From assembly GCF_003258865.1 (NCBI RefSeq), contig NZ_NPEX01000001.1, forward strand, positions 1 to 64,000: a stretch of 64,000 nt of DNA, read 5' to 3'. Shown piece by piece: positions 1-8,550 of this stretch. The notes under the pieces were generated by a model. The model saw nothing but the letters and a program-made list of their open reading frames with translations. It searched no databases and was not told where the DNA came from. Both the position numbers and the translations under genes were made by a program. Source of the stretch: Rhodoplanes roseus. Lineage in GTDB: Bacteria; Pseudomonadota; Alphaproteobacteria; Rhizobiales; Xanthobacteraceae. Position 1 is the stretch's first letter; each line of letters starts with the position of its first letter.

Positions 1-2
1 GG

Positions 3-644
3 CGCAAGAACCGCGTGCTGCGAAAAGTCGCTCGCGTGCTGGAGCTGCGCTCGCTGCATCCGCTGCATGTCGACGGCTATCACACCAAGCTGATCTTCAT
101 GGGCGCGATGCACGGCTACGGCGATCTGGAGGCGTTCGCCGAGGTGCTGGATCTGCTGATCGGCGAGCTGGAGGATCTCGGCGCGCCCGACGCTGCCGCG
201 CCGCCGTCCTACATCCCGCTGGTGCTGGCCGGGTCGGTCGGCAATGTCCGGCTGTTCCAGGCCATCGAGGAGTCGAACGGCGCCATCGTCGGCTGGGTCT
301 ATCACGGCGCCGACCTCTATCGCGAGGATCTGCCGCCGCTCGAGGCGCTCGCCCACTACGTGCTGGACGCCCAGGCGCGCGGCGATCTCGGCGAGGCGAT
401 CGGCACCTCGGTCAACTACCGGCGCGTGCTGGTCGAGGAGGAGGTGCGCAAGACCGGCGCGCGCGGCATCATCTCGTCGTCGATCACCGGCTGCCCCTAT
501 GCGAGCCTGATGCAGCAGCTCGAGCGCGATCACTTCAAGTCGGTCGGCATTCCGCTGATCGCGCTGGAGACGGACGTGCACCGCGAGCCGCCCACCGAGG
601 AGCAGATCATGCGGGTGAAGGCCTTCATCGAGATGCTGTCCTAA
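3..644 (+). CDS. 2-hydroxyacyl-CoA dehydratase / benzoyl-CoA reductase family subunit, C-terminal part
   Basis: The frame is open from the left edge, so the gene is truncated there and about 213 residues remain. The text (IFMGAMHGYGD, GWVYHGADLYRED, then SSSITGCPYAS) fits the HgdB/HgdC-BcrB/BcrC-BadD/BadE family. These subunits bind a [4Fe-4S] cluster through conserved cysteines and take part in radical dehydration of 2-hydroxyacyl-CoA or in ATP-driven reduction of benzoyl-CoA; the cysteine in ITGCPYAS is a likely ligand. Assignment to one branch, for example an anaerobic benzoate pathway subunit, needs the missing N-terminus and the upstream neighbours. The gene ends with TAA and no downstream partner is in the window. 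Confidence 0.75.
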   Translation, partial: RKNRVLRKVARVLELRSLHPLHVDGYHTKLIFMGAMHGYGDLEAFAEVLDLLIGELEDLGAPDAAAPPSYIPLVLAGSVGNVRLFQAIEESNGAIVGWVYHGADLYREDLPPLEALAHYVLDAQARGDLGEAIGTSVNYRRVLVEEEVRKTGARGIISSSITGCPYASLMQQLERDHFKSVGIPLIALETDVHREPPTEEQIMRVKAFIEMLS

Positions 645-1321
645 GCTGACCGATCTGGGTGCGTGCCGAGCTGCTTGGCCGCGATGATGCCGTCCCGGTC
701 GCGCTGCGCGCCGGCCTGCAGGAGCATCGGCTTCCACGGATCGATCGCGCGCGTCCGGCGCCACCCTCGGGGCTATGGGATGCGACACCCCAGGGCTCGC
801 AGCTCCGCTCCCCATGACCCGAGGCGGGAGGGTCGACTCTCGGCATCGGCCGACGCCTCTGGTGACGACGCCCGCTGCCCCTCGGCCTGGATGGAGACCT
901 CGTGGATGAAGCCGTGGCCCTCGGCGACGCGGCGGCCGAGGCGTCTACGAAGGCCTGGTAGCGCTCGGCGCAATCGCGACGCCTTGAGCGCCGTGCCTCG
1001 GAGGCGAGCCTCCACCCGAGAAGCGTACCCCGGAGAAGTTCCGATTCGAGGTCGTCTCGGTCCGCCGGCGGAGGGAGTGGAACCGGGGCGAACATTCTCC
1101 ATGTGGAGCGACGCACCAGATCGTGCGATGGCGGACTCGATCGCAGAAGTGACAGCGCAAAATCGGAGACGAAAACTCCACCACCTGCTCCCGTTTGAGC
1201 CTCACGTCCGGAGGTGTGAGCGCGAGCGGCTCAATTGGGGCGACGCCGGCAACAGGAATTATTTCCTTGCCTACCCGGCTCCGATATAGGATTATTGTCA
1301 TGGTCCACCGAGACACTGATC
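645..1321. other. Gene-free stretch between the reductase gene and the toxin-like gene
   Basis: Several overlapping frames are open on both strands, as expected at this GC content, but none has a ribosome binding site or a recognisable product. A short minus-strand reading around 655-760 looks protein-like (containing DPWKPMLLQAG) but has no intact frame and may be a decayed gene. The only clear structure is the first copy of a ~100-bp repeat at 988-1087. Confidence 0.5.
988..1087. repeat. ~100-bp imperfect direct repeat, copy A
   Basis: This copy matches 2447-2547 in the same orientation at roughly three quarters of positions. Shared blocks include GCCTCGGAGGCGA, AAGCGTACCCCGGAGAA and GGCGGAGGGAG. 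The matches hold although the reading frame differs between copies, so conservation is at DNA level. The two copies bracket the toxin-immunity pair. It may be an intergenic repeat family of this genome or a relic of a mobile element; no transposase is present. Confidence 0.6.
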
Positions 1322-1987
1322 ATGGCACCCTCTCCCGACCTCGCCTCCCAAATCCTCCGGTACAAGTCCTTGGTCGCAGCCGAGGCGGTCTTGCTGGGCT
1401 TGGCGGAGCTGCTGCCTCCGGGACCACGGCAGCGCGCCGAGTGGCTCCGCATCAAATCGAACCTTGCCTTTCGCCAGTTCCAACTCGATCTTGTCCTCTT
1501 TTTTGATGCGGAACAGAAAGCGGGGTTCATAGAGGACCAACCGCGTTGGCCGAAAGGGAATGGTGAGATCAGCGGACGCTGGTCGGGCGGAGCGGGAACA
1601 GGTGACAGCGCTGCCGAGGGTGCGAGCGTTTCGCCGGGTTCAGCACCGAGGGGTCATCATTTCGTCCACAGATCCCTTTATGAGAAGCTCTCTCTGCGTC
1701 CCGACACACGGAAAGTATTCGAAACGGCCGTTACGGGCCCCCTCCGAGCGGGACCGCATGGATGGAGCAAAGAGCATTACACGTACAATCGAGCCGTAGA
1801 GGAGAGCTTTGAACGTTATCTACGAGATAATCGTATTCGTATCGAGGACATGACGCCGGACGAAGCTCGGAAGTTCATCGATGCCACCAAGCGCAGCACG
1901 GACCCCCGGATCAGAGCCGTCAACATGAGAATCTACATGCGCGAGATCATGTACTGGCTTCGCCGTGTCCCACGTGGAAACGAGTAA
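1322..1987 (+). CDS. Candidate polymorphic-toxin-like protein (HH-type C-terminal domain)
   Basis: 221 residues from ATG 1322; a longer frame to 1235 has no better start. The N-terminal ~85 residues are helical and hydrophobic. A linker QPRWPKGNGEISGRWSGG follows, a W-P-x-G...S-G-x-W pattern often found ahead of C-terminal toxin domains. The C-terminal ~90 residues begin GHHFVHRSLYEKL and continue with HGWSKEH and MTPDEARKFID, which suggests a small nuclease-like domain with paired histidines. The next gene starts 11 bases downstream and looks like an immunity protein. No signal peptide, secretion domain or Rhs repeats are visible, so delivery is unknown and a purely intracellular toxin-antitoxin role is possible. 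Function is inferred from layout and motif pattern. Confidence 0.45.
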   Translation: MAPSPDLASQILRYKSLVAAEAVLLGLAELLPPGPRQRAEWLRIKSNLAFRQFQLDLVLFFDAEQKAGFIEDQPRWPKGNGEISGRWSGGAGTGDSAAEGASVSPGSAPRGHHFVHRSLYEKLSLRPDTRKVFETAVTGPLRAGPHGWSKEHYTYNRAVEESFERYLRDNRIRIEDMTPDEARKFIDATKRSTDPRIRAVNMRIYMREIMYWLRRVPRGNE

Positions 1988-1998
1988 GGACCGACACC

Positions 1999-2406
1999 AT
2001 GTCTCACAATGGGGGTGACGAAGTTCAGGCAGAAACGTTCGACCGTTTGAGCGATCGGGTCGGTAAGCTACTCGAACAGTTCGGACGACACGACAGCTTG
2101 TTGGAAATGGGCGACTACTCCATTTATGGGGACTACTGGGGCTTTCCTCAAGTCAAAGTCACCGTCGAGAGCCTCGAGCTTTTACGCCCCGACATCGTCG
2201 AGCGTCTCCAACGCATCGTCGCGGACTTCCCCGGATGGGAGATCGTGGTCGCCGTGGCCGTCCCCGAACACATATCCGATTGGCCGGACATGGGATTATA
2301 TATTCGGCCAAACGAGATCATCGATGGATTGCAGCGGCGGTATTTTCCAGCCGAATATCAGACGATCGAATACGCGGGCAGCCGCCGCGGCACGGAACAG
2401 GATTGA
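1999..2406 (+). CDS. Small acidic protein, candidate immunity partner
   Basis: 135 residues with an AAGGA ribosome binding site ending about eight bases before the ATG. It is acidic, lacks a signal peptide and membrane segments, and has a predicted alpha/beta pattern (VKVTVESLELL, then WEIVVAVAVPEHISDWPDMGLYI). The size, acidity and tight spacing behind the toxin-like gene are typical of cytoplasmic immunity proteins. No named family was recognised; the role is inferred from position. Confidence 0.45.
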   Translation: MSHNGGDEVQAETFDRLSDRVGKLLEQFGRHDSLLEMGDYSIYGDYWGFPQVKVTVESLELLRPDIVERLQRIVADFPGWEIVVAVAVPEHISDWPDMGLYIRPNEIIDGLQRRYFPAEYQTIEYAGSRRGTEQD

Positions 2407-2446
2407 AGGGAGGAACGGAGGACAGCGAAGAGTTGCGACATACTCA

Positions 2447-2547
2447 GCGCGGCGCCTCGGAGGCGAACCGCTCGAGAAGAAGCGTACCCCGGAGAAATTT
2501 CGATGCCAGGTCGGCTCGATCGCGTGGCGGAGGGAGAGGAACTGGGA
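2447..2547. repeat. ~100-bp imperfect direct repeat, copy B
   Basis: Second copy of the element at 988-1087, starting 40 bases after the candidate immunity gene. With copy A it frames a 1.36-kb unit, the layout expected if the pair moved as a cassette or inserted between dispersed repeats. Confidence 0.6.
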
Positions 2548-2548
2548 T

Positions 2549-2734
2549 TCAACGGTCTCCCGCACGATTGCGATCGACTTCGCTAGGTCCCTTTCCTTCC
2601 CACTCGCTAGCCCAGAGTTTCAAGCAATTTGCCGGAAAATGTGCCTTCGATGGTGAGACCTTCGTTGTGGCATGGCCACGCCCGCGCGGCAGAATCCCGT
2701 CCTTGTCCGCACGGCTGGCAGGCAATTGAGTCAT
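2549..2734 (-). CDS. Possible 61-residue hypothetical protein
   Basis: The only support is a strong GAGGAGG ribosome binding site a few bases before the ATG at 2734. The product is basic and starts MTQLPASRADKDGILPRGRG. It has no recognisable domain and no membrane segment. It would be divergent from the TPR gene, so its leader may simply overlap that gene's promoter. It could be a remnant of a larger gene or spurious. Confidence 0.25.
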   Translation of the reverse strand: MTQLPASRADKDGILPRGRGHATTKVSPSKAHFPANCLKLWASEWEGKGPSEVDRNRAGDR

Positions 2735-2797
2735 GACAGCCTCCTCTCTGCGGAGTAAAGTACACTCGCCATCCCCGGTCCACACCGAAAACGTTCA

Positions 2798-4069
2798 ATG
2801 AACACGTCGCCGCTTGCCCGAAGGTCCTCTGTCGTCGCAGCAATCGCCGCGCTGTTGCTGTTTGGCGCCGGCTCGTACGGCCGTGCGCAGTCGGGCAACG
2901 AATTCGCGCAGGCCGGGTTCGCTGCGAAAGAGCGCCGGGACTACCCACGTGCCATACAGCTGTTCACCGAGGCTCTAAGGATCGGGAACTTTCCTGCTGA
3001 TCAGCGTGGCTTTTTGCTGTACAGCAGAGGAGTAGCGCTCGAAGGCCTTGGGATTCGCGACAGAGCTCTCGTAGATCTTGACGCAGCTATTGCGCTGCTT
3101 CCGAGTTTTCCGAACTCCTACATTTATCGCGCGTTAATCTGGACCGACAGGCAGGAATACGACCGCGCGATCGAGGATCTATTGCAGGCCAGTCGCCTGA
3201 ACCCGTCCGATCCGATGGTCTTCAACAATCTAGGTGGAGTGTACGAAAATAAACGCGAATTTGAGAAAGCGATCGCCAGCTACAACCAAGCTCTCAAGTT
3301 GAGCCCTAATTATGCTGACGCCTATTACAACCGCGCTCACGCTTATCTCATTCAGAAAGACTTCGATCGCGCCCTTGCGGATTATGACCAGACTATCTGG
3401 TTGAACCCCAACTTCGCCAATGCCTATGGAAATCGGGGTGCACTTTACCTGATGCGTGGTGACAGCGAAAAGGCGATCGCTGATTTTGACAAGGCCATTC
3501 AACTGACACCGCGCGATGCAACTTTCCGGAACAATCGCGCCAACGCGTATCTGACGCTCGAAAAATATGACCGGGCATTGAGCGACTTCGATCAAGCTTT
3601 ACAGTTAGATCCTGGCAATGTCGGAACATATCTCGGGCGAGGCCGTGCTCGGTTGTTTGCGGGCAATTCTGAGGCGAGCGCGGAGGACTTTCAAACAGCC
3701 GTGCGCCTTCGACCGTCGAACCCATATCCGGTTATCTGGCTTCACATCGCGAGAGTCCATCGAGGCGAATCCGATGAGGCGGAATTGGCGACCAATGCCG
3801 CGAGGGTAAACCGAGGGAAGTGGCCTACGAACCTGCTCGATCTCTACCTACGCAAGTCAGAGATTGGCGAGGTTCGCGCGTCCGCTTCCGCTGGTGACCC
3901 GAAAGAGGCTTGCGAGGCAGATTTCTTCATCGTGGAATTTCAGTACCACGTTCGACAAGTGTCAGAGAAAGACGCCCGTGAGTTGCTGGAGGCAATTGCA
4001 GCCCGGTGCCGTGCCCACGACGTGGTTTTTAGCGGTGCCAAAGCAGAGTTGCGACTTCTAGCCCGCTAA
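2798..4069 (+). CDS. Secreted tetratricopeptide-repeat protein
   Basis: 423 residues. An N-terminal signal peptide (hydrophobic AAIAALLLFGAGS, cut after GRAQ) is followed from about residue 33 to 310 by tandem 34-residue TPR units with the usual pattern of small and aromatic residues (YYNRAHAYLIQKDFDRALAD, AYGNRGALYLMRGDSEKAIA). TPR solenoids mediate protein-protein contacts, so it is probably a periplasmic scaffold. The last ~110 residues have two cysteines (KEACEADFF, AARCRAH) and match the tail often seen in rhizobial lipoprotein-NlpI-like proteins. It stands alone; no operon partner is evident. Confidence 0.8.
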   Translation: MNTSPLARRSSVVAAIAALLLFGAGSYGRAQSGNEFAQAGFAAKERRDYPRAIQLFTEALRIGNFPADQRGFLLYSRGVALEGLGIRDRALVDLDAAIALLPSFPNSYIYRALIWTDRQEYDRAIEDLLQASRLNPSDPMVFNNLGGVYENKREFEKAIASYNQALKLSPNYADAYYNRAHAYLIQKDFDRALADYDQTIWLNPNFANAYGNRGALYLMRGDSEKAIADFDKAIQLTPRDATFRNNRANAYLTLEKYDRALSDFDQALQLDPGNVGTYLGRGRARLFAGNSEASAEDFQTAVRLRPSNPYPVIWLHIARVHRGESDEAELATNAARVNRGKWPTNLLDLYLRKSEIGEVRASASAGDPKEACEADFFIVEFQYHVRQVSEKDARELLEAIAARCRAHDVVFSGAKAELRLLAR

Positions 4070-4227
4070 TCGCTCACGGTCTCGATTTTCCTCTTTGTGG
4101 TGTCTGGGGTACGAACATTCGGCCAACGACGGGCGGGGCTCCTCAAGCTGTTGCAAGTCATTCGCATCTAGGCTACGCCCGGTAAGCGGTACTTTGTTTG
4201 CGGGCGGGGGTCGGCGTGGGTCGCTTG

Positions 4228-6228
4228 ATGAGCGTGTTAGTCAGGTCGTCGGTGGCAATCCTGATATTTGCCACCGGCCGGCCTGTAGCAGCCGACACCT
4301 TCAGATCTCCGGCAGCCCCGGCTGCACTCCCCTGGGCAGGATCCTACATCGGAACGAATTTCGCGCTTGGGTGGGGCCGCTCGGATTGGAGCATCGCGCC
4401 AACAAACGGGCCGTCCTCTCCCAGCTCTGTTATTTTCCCAGCAACCTTCGACGCATTCCGCGGCACTGGCAGCTACGCTCTCGGCTTGCAGGCAGGCTAC
4501 AATCACCAGTACACCTCGGGACTGGTGCTTGGCATCGAGGCAGATGTTTCGTTCCCCAACACAATCGGTGGGAATCGGACATCCGGAAATGCGATTTACG
4601 AAGAGAAGCTTCTTTTTGGGGGCACTATTCGTGGCCGCCTCGGATACGAACTTCCAAACCATTGGCTGTCGTATGTCACGGGGGGATTGGCTTGGTCATA
4701 TAGCCAGTTCACGCGAACTCCGGATGTGACCAGCCTAAGCGCCGACTCCGTTTCCATGATACCGCGCCTAGGCGTCGCTGTCGGCGCAGGCATTGAAGTG
4801 CCGCTCACATCCAGTTGGTCGGCAAGGCTCGAATATATGTTCACAAGTTGTGGCAATCGAGCAGTCAATTTTCCGGACTTTGCAGAGCGATCCGACGCGG
4901 ACTTGCATCTACAAAGCCTTCGCGTCGGCCTGAATTACAAAATACAAGGATCCAGCGCCACGCTAGACCTTACGAAAGAACTCGAACCTCTTGAGACTGA
5001 TCGGTTCGCGTTCCGTGGCCAAGCTACGTTCTTGTCCCAATATGCTGCGCCCTTTAGGGCGCCGTACTCCGGTCAGAATAGCCTCTCTCCTAATCAAGGT
5101 CGCGAAACGTGGGACGTGACCTTGTACGCCGGAGTTCGACTCTGGCAAGGAGCTGAAGTCTGGTTCAATCCGGAGATCGATCAGGGGTTTGGGCTGAGCG
5201 GGACATTGGGCGTTGCCGGGTTTCCTAGTGGCGAAGCGTACAAGGTGGGATCCTCCGCTCCCTACGCGCGCCTGCAGCGCTATTTCTTCCGCCAAACAAT
5301 CGATCTCGGCGGTGAGGTGCAAAAGGTGGAACCCGGTCCCAATCAATTCACCGGACAACAAACAGCAGATCGACTCGTGATCACGGCAGGCAAGTTCAGC
5401 GTGGTCGATATCTTTGATGTCAACAAGTATGCACACGATCCGCGCGTCGACTTTATGAACTGGTCGGTCATCGACACGGCCACGTTTGATTATGCAGCCG
5501 ATGCATGGGGCTATACCTACGGAGCCGCAGTCGAATGGTACAAAGGAAACTGGACGTTGCGGGGCGGACTATTCGATCTTTCCATCGTGCCAAACAGCAC
5601 ACAACTCGATCCTCAATTCCAGCAATTCCAGTGGGTGGGCGAGATCGAGCATCGGCATAACATTTGGGGGCAACCTGGGAAAGTTCTTCTAACGGGATTT
5701 CTTACCAGAGGCCGAATGGGCCGCTTTGATGATGCCGTGAATTTGGCTCAACTCACCGGAGGTCCCGCCGACATCACAGCTGTCCGGCGGTATAGAAGCC
5801 GAAGCGGAATGAGTTTAAGCCTTGAACAGCAGATCGTTCCCGGCGTAGGCATGTTCGCCCGCGGGGGCTTAGCGAATGGACAGATTGAACCTTACGAATT
5901 CACTGACGTGGACCGTACGTTGGCTGCAGGTTTATCCGTCTCGGGGAAGCCATGGGGTAGGCCAGATGACACGATGGGCTTTGCTGCCGTTGCGAACGGC
6001 ATCTCGGCAAAGCACCAGGAATTTTTCAATGCGGGAGGTTTGGGAATTCTTATCGGAGATGGGCAACTCCCTAATCCGGGCTGGGAAAAAATTGTTGAGG
6101 TGTATTACAGTTTGCCTCTCAATTCGTGGCGGCTAACATTCGATTATCAGTTCATTGCCAATCCCGCCTACAACCGAGATCGTGGGCCCGTTTCCGTTGC
6201 AGGTGCACGACTGCGGGCGTCATTCTAG
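4228..6228 (+). CDS. Two-barrel outer-membrane protein: opacity/Omp25-type domain fused to carbohydrate-porin-like domain
   Basis: 666 residues from ATG 4228, which gives a clean signal peptide (SVLVRSSVAILIFATGRPVAA); a TTG at 4198 is in frame but worse. Residues ~35-245 form an Omp25/Omp31-like barrel (WAGSYIGTNFALGWG, YALGLQAGYNHQ, ARLEYMFT). Residues ~260-666 resemble OprB-type carbohydrate-selective porins (FLSQYAAPFRAPYSGQNSL, ETWDVTLYAGVRLW, VITAGKFSVVDIFDVN) and end in a final strand closing with Phe, as barrels require for BAM insertion. It probably lets sugars or small solutes across the outer membrane. Whether the product stays as one chain with two barrels cannot be told from sequence. 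Confidence 0.75.
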   Translation: MSVLVRSSVAILIFATGRPVAADTFRSPAAPAALPWAGSYIGTNFALGWGRSDWSIAPTNGPSSPSSVIFPATFDAFRGTGSYALGLQAGYNHQYTSGLVLGIEADVSFPNTIGGNRTSGNAIYEEKLLFGGTIRGRLGYELPNHWLSYVTGGLAWSYSQFTRTPDVTSLSADSVSMIPRLGVAVGAGIEVPLTSSWSARLEYMFTSCGNRAVNFPDFAERSDADLHLQSLRVGLNYKIQGSSATLDLTKELEPLETDRFAFRGQATFLSQYAAPFRAPYSGQNSLSPNQGRETWDVTLYAGVRLWQGAEVWFNPEIDQGFGLSGTLGVAGFPSGEAYKVGSSAPYARLQRYFFRQTIDLGGEVQKVEPGPNQFTGQQTADRLVITAGKFSVVDIFDVNKYAHDPRVDFMNWSVIDTATFDYAADAWGYTYGAAVEWYKGNWTLRGGLFDLSIVPNSTQLDPQFQQFQWVGEIEHRHNIWGQPGKVLLTGFLTRGRMGRFDDAVNLAQLTGGPADITAVRRYRSRSGMSLSLEQQIVPGVGMFARGGLANGQIEPYEFTDVDRTLAAGLSVSGKPWGRPDDTMGFAAVANGISAKHQEFFNAGGLGILIGDGQLPNPGWEKIVEVYYSLPLNSWRLTFDYQFIANPAYNRDRGPVSVAGARLRASF

Positions 6229-6446
6229 AAATGGCGAAACGTGTTAGTCCTCATCATTTGCGGGATTTGGTCCGTGTCGATAACGGCCGCAAATTGGGCT
6301 ACGCTGATCGCGGATGTAGGCTGTCTCATGTCTTCAGGCGCGGCAATCTAAAGCCGACGTGGCCAGTGTCGTAGCTTGCAGCGGTCGCGCGCGCCATGCT
6401 CGGCTCGGCCCAGCGCAGCTGGTGTCGCAGGTTGCGATAGACAAGG

Positions 6447-7760
6447 CTACAGGAGGAAAGTGACGCCCATCGCACTCGCGGCCGCGGCCATGATGGCCGT
6501 TGCGGTCCAGCCCAGGCCCGTCAGCCAGCCGCTAATGGTAAAGGCACCCATTATCTTGGTGTTCGCCGCCATCAACATCATGAGCGCCATGATCGGCACG
6601 GCGACTATTCCGTTGATGACCGCGCACCAGTACAGCGCTTTGATAGGGTTGATGGGGGTGAAGTTAAGCAGCACTCCCACACCTGTTGCTATCACGATGG
6701 TGGCGTAGAATGCTTTTGCTTCTTTCGGCTGCCGCGCAAGTCCTATCGGCCATTTGCGGGCTTCGCCGACCGCATATGCCGCGGAGCCGGCCAGAACCGG
6801 AATAGCCAAAAGGCCCGTTCCCAGAACCCCAAGCGCGAAGATCGTTGCGGCATAATTACCCGCGATCGGGCGCAGCGCTTCGGCCGCCTGAGCGGAAGTT
6901 TCAATGTTCGTCACCCCGGACACATGAAGTGTTGCTGCGGTCGTTATGATGATAGCCAGTGCAATAAAATTGGAGACTCCCATCCCGATGAGAGTATCCA
7001 ACTCAATGCGTTTCAGCGCATCTTGTCCTTGTTCAGGCGCACGCTTCAGGATTTGGCGTTCTGGAACGGCTCGGATGTCCTCTGCCTCCTGAGAGGCCTG
7101 CCAGAACAAAAGATACGGACTGATCGTGGTACCGAAGACAGCCACGATGGTCTGAATGTATTCAGTTTTCCAAGTAAACGATGGCAGCACGAATTGGCGT
7201 AACGCCTCGTCCCAATGCACGTCCACCATAAATAAGGTTGCCACATAGGCGAGAAGTGCAAGGGTGAGCCACTTCAAATACGAGACGTAACGGGTGTATT
7301 GCAAGAGCACCTGAAGCCCGATGCATAGAGCCCCGAATATGACCACGTAAAGAGTTTTCGGACCGCCCAGCACCAGACCGGTGGAATCAGCCATGGCCCC
7401 TAGGTCGGCGCCAATATTGATGGTGTTAGCTGCTGCTAATAGCGCGACGAATATCTGCAACAACCAATTCGGATAGTGCTGACGCAAGTTTCCTGCGAGG
7501 CCACGCCCGGTCGTACGGCCGATTCTGGCGCTGATCATCTGGACGGCGGCCATGAGCGGATAGGTCAGCAGCATGGTCCAACTCAGGGAATATCCAAATT
7601 GAGCTCCGGCTTGGCTGTATGTGGCAATGCCGCTAGGATCGTCGTCGGACGCCCCCGTGATAAGTCCAGGACCTAGCGCGTCCAGCAAGCGCGGCTTGCT
7701 CGTAGCCACTACCGCGCTAGGGTTTTCGGGGAGAGGTAAATCCGACACGTCTGCCCTCAA
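6447..7760 (-). CDS. Nramp-like (NRMT-type) divalent-metal transporter
   Basis: 437 residues with 11 predicted membrane helices. TM1 carries DPSG (residues 41-44, in SDDDPSGIATYSQAG) where classical Mn/Fe Nramp proteins have DPGN. TM6 carries ISPYLLFWQ where they have MPH. Loss of the metal-selective methionine is a mark of Nramp-related clades, some of which carry Mg2+; that comparison is from memory of the family. It probably imports a divalent cation into the cytoplasm. It is divergent from the czc-side genes; a short GGTTA-N9-TAACC dyad at 7800-7818 lies in the shared upstream region but is too weak to call an operator. Confidence 0.8.
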   Translation of the reverse strand: MRADVSDLPLPENPSAVVATSKPRLLDALGPGLITGASDDDPSGIATYSQAGAQFGYSLSWTMLLTYPLMAAVQMISARIGRTTGRGLAGNLRQHYPNWLLQIFVALLAAANTINIGADLGAMADSTGLVLGGPKTLYVVIFGALCIGLQVLLQYTRYVSYLKWLTLALLAYVATLFMVDVHWDEALRQFVLPSFTWKTEYIQTIVAVFGTTISPYLLFWQASQEAEDIRAVPERQILKRAPEQGQDALKRIELDTLIGMGVSNFIALAIIITTAATLHVSGVTNIETSAQAAEALRPIAGNYAATIFALGVLGTGLLAIPVLAGSAAYAVGEARKWPIGLARQPKEAKAFYATIVIATGVGVLLNFTPINPIKALYWCAVINGIVAVPIMALMMLMAANTKIMGAFTISGWLTGLGWTATAIMAAAASAMGVTFLL

Positions 7761-7859
7761 TCTGGGACGAACACAGACAGTTCACGCCGAAACGTGAGGG
7801 GTTAATCTTCCTATAACCAACGAGTGCGCACCGACGAATCAAGGGAAGCCTCGCATACG

Positions 7860-8042
7860 ATGACCCGAAACCAAAGAACCACATTCGTTATCGGCATTTT
7901 GGCTACAATCGCTTTGGTCGCGACAATCGCAGGAATTCTCCTGCACCGTGTCTTTCCGGATCATCCTTGGGTCACCATCGTGGGCCCCCTTGGTGCCGCA
8001 GCCATGGTGATTGCGTTGTCGGGAACCTTCCGGCGCGGATGA
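7860..8042 (+). CDS. 60-residue membrane protein
   Basis: Two predicted membrane helices (FVIGILATIALVATIAGILL and VTIVGPLGAAAMVIALSG) joined by a short loop with HRVFPDHPW. The ATG at 7860 is preceded by AGGGAAG at a loose 12-base spacing; a GTG at 7824 in the same frame is the alternative. It heads the metal-resistance gene set, but no family was recognised and no metal-binding motif beyond two loop histidines is visible. Confidence 0.5.
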   Translation: MTRNQRTTFVIGILATIALVATIAGILLHRVFPDHPWVTIVGPLGAAAMVIALSGTFRRG

Positions 8043-8119
8043 CGATCCAGCCTTCACTGCCGGCATAAGTGGGGAAATGTGATAGTGTTCGCCAGTGCAT
8101 CTGTGTTACCCCCCCAGGC

Positions 8120-8494
8120 ATGGAACGACAGCTCGGCCCGAGAACGCCGCGACTGCGAGCACCGGCATTTCGCCGGATGCTGTTGATGTTCCTCGCTTTT
8201 TCTTACTTGTTCGTGGGTTTGACTCACACGGTCTCATGCGCAGAGGCATCGGTCGCAGCTGCTATTTCATCCAATGCGGATAGCATCTCGGATGACAGAT
8301 CGGACGGGGACGGCGGGAAGGACTCTCTGGTTATCGTGGGCCACTGCCACGTTTGCGCTCCGGTCTTGATGGCGGCGCCATTTGTGGCGGGTGGCCCCTC
8401 AGAGCGCCCGATCGAACTTGTGTTCCTCACGCAACAGCTTCAGTTCGGCGACCACTCTCGACTTGATACCCCACCTCCCAAAAATCTGACCTAA
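8120..8494 (+). CDS. Exported Cys/His protein heading the czc operon
   Basis: 124 residues from ATG 8120; GTG 8069 and the internal ATG ahead of LLMFLAFSYLF are alternatives. One hydrophobic helix that could serve as signal peptide ends near THTVSCAEA. The mature part has an acidic stretch (DDRSDGDGGKD) and the motif HCHVCAPV, a plausible soft-metal site. Proteins of this type sit ahead of CzcC in many alphaproteobacterial efflux operons, but no biochemical role is known to me. The czcC start is 56 bases downstream. A periplasmic metal-sensing or metal-binding role is inference. Confidence 0.5.
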   Translation: MERQLGPRTPRLRAPAFRRMLLMFLAFSYLFVGLTHTVSCAEASVAAAISSNADSISDDRSDGDGGKDSLVIVGHCHVCAPVLMAAPFVAGGPSERPIELVFLTQQLQFGDHSRLDTPPPKNLT

Positions 8495-8550
8495 GACCGT
8501 CGCTGCGCGGCTTCGGCCGCGTTGTCTTGTCGCGTTTCCAGGTTGGTGTG

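Noticed and set aside
663-1289. 208-residue plus-strand frame and overlapping minus-strand frames
   Set aside because: Low-complexity Arg-rich products, no start signals, and they run through the ~100-bp repeat.
988-2547. CRISPR or insertion sequence based on the direct repeats
   Set aside because: Only two copies 1.4 kb apart, no spacer periodicity, no terminal inverted repeats and no transposase.
7800-7818. GGTTA-N9-TAACC as a metal-regulator operator
   Set aside because: A five-base half site is too short to separate from chance and no matching regulator is encoded nearby.
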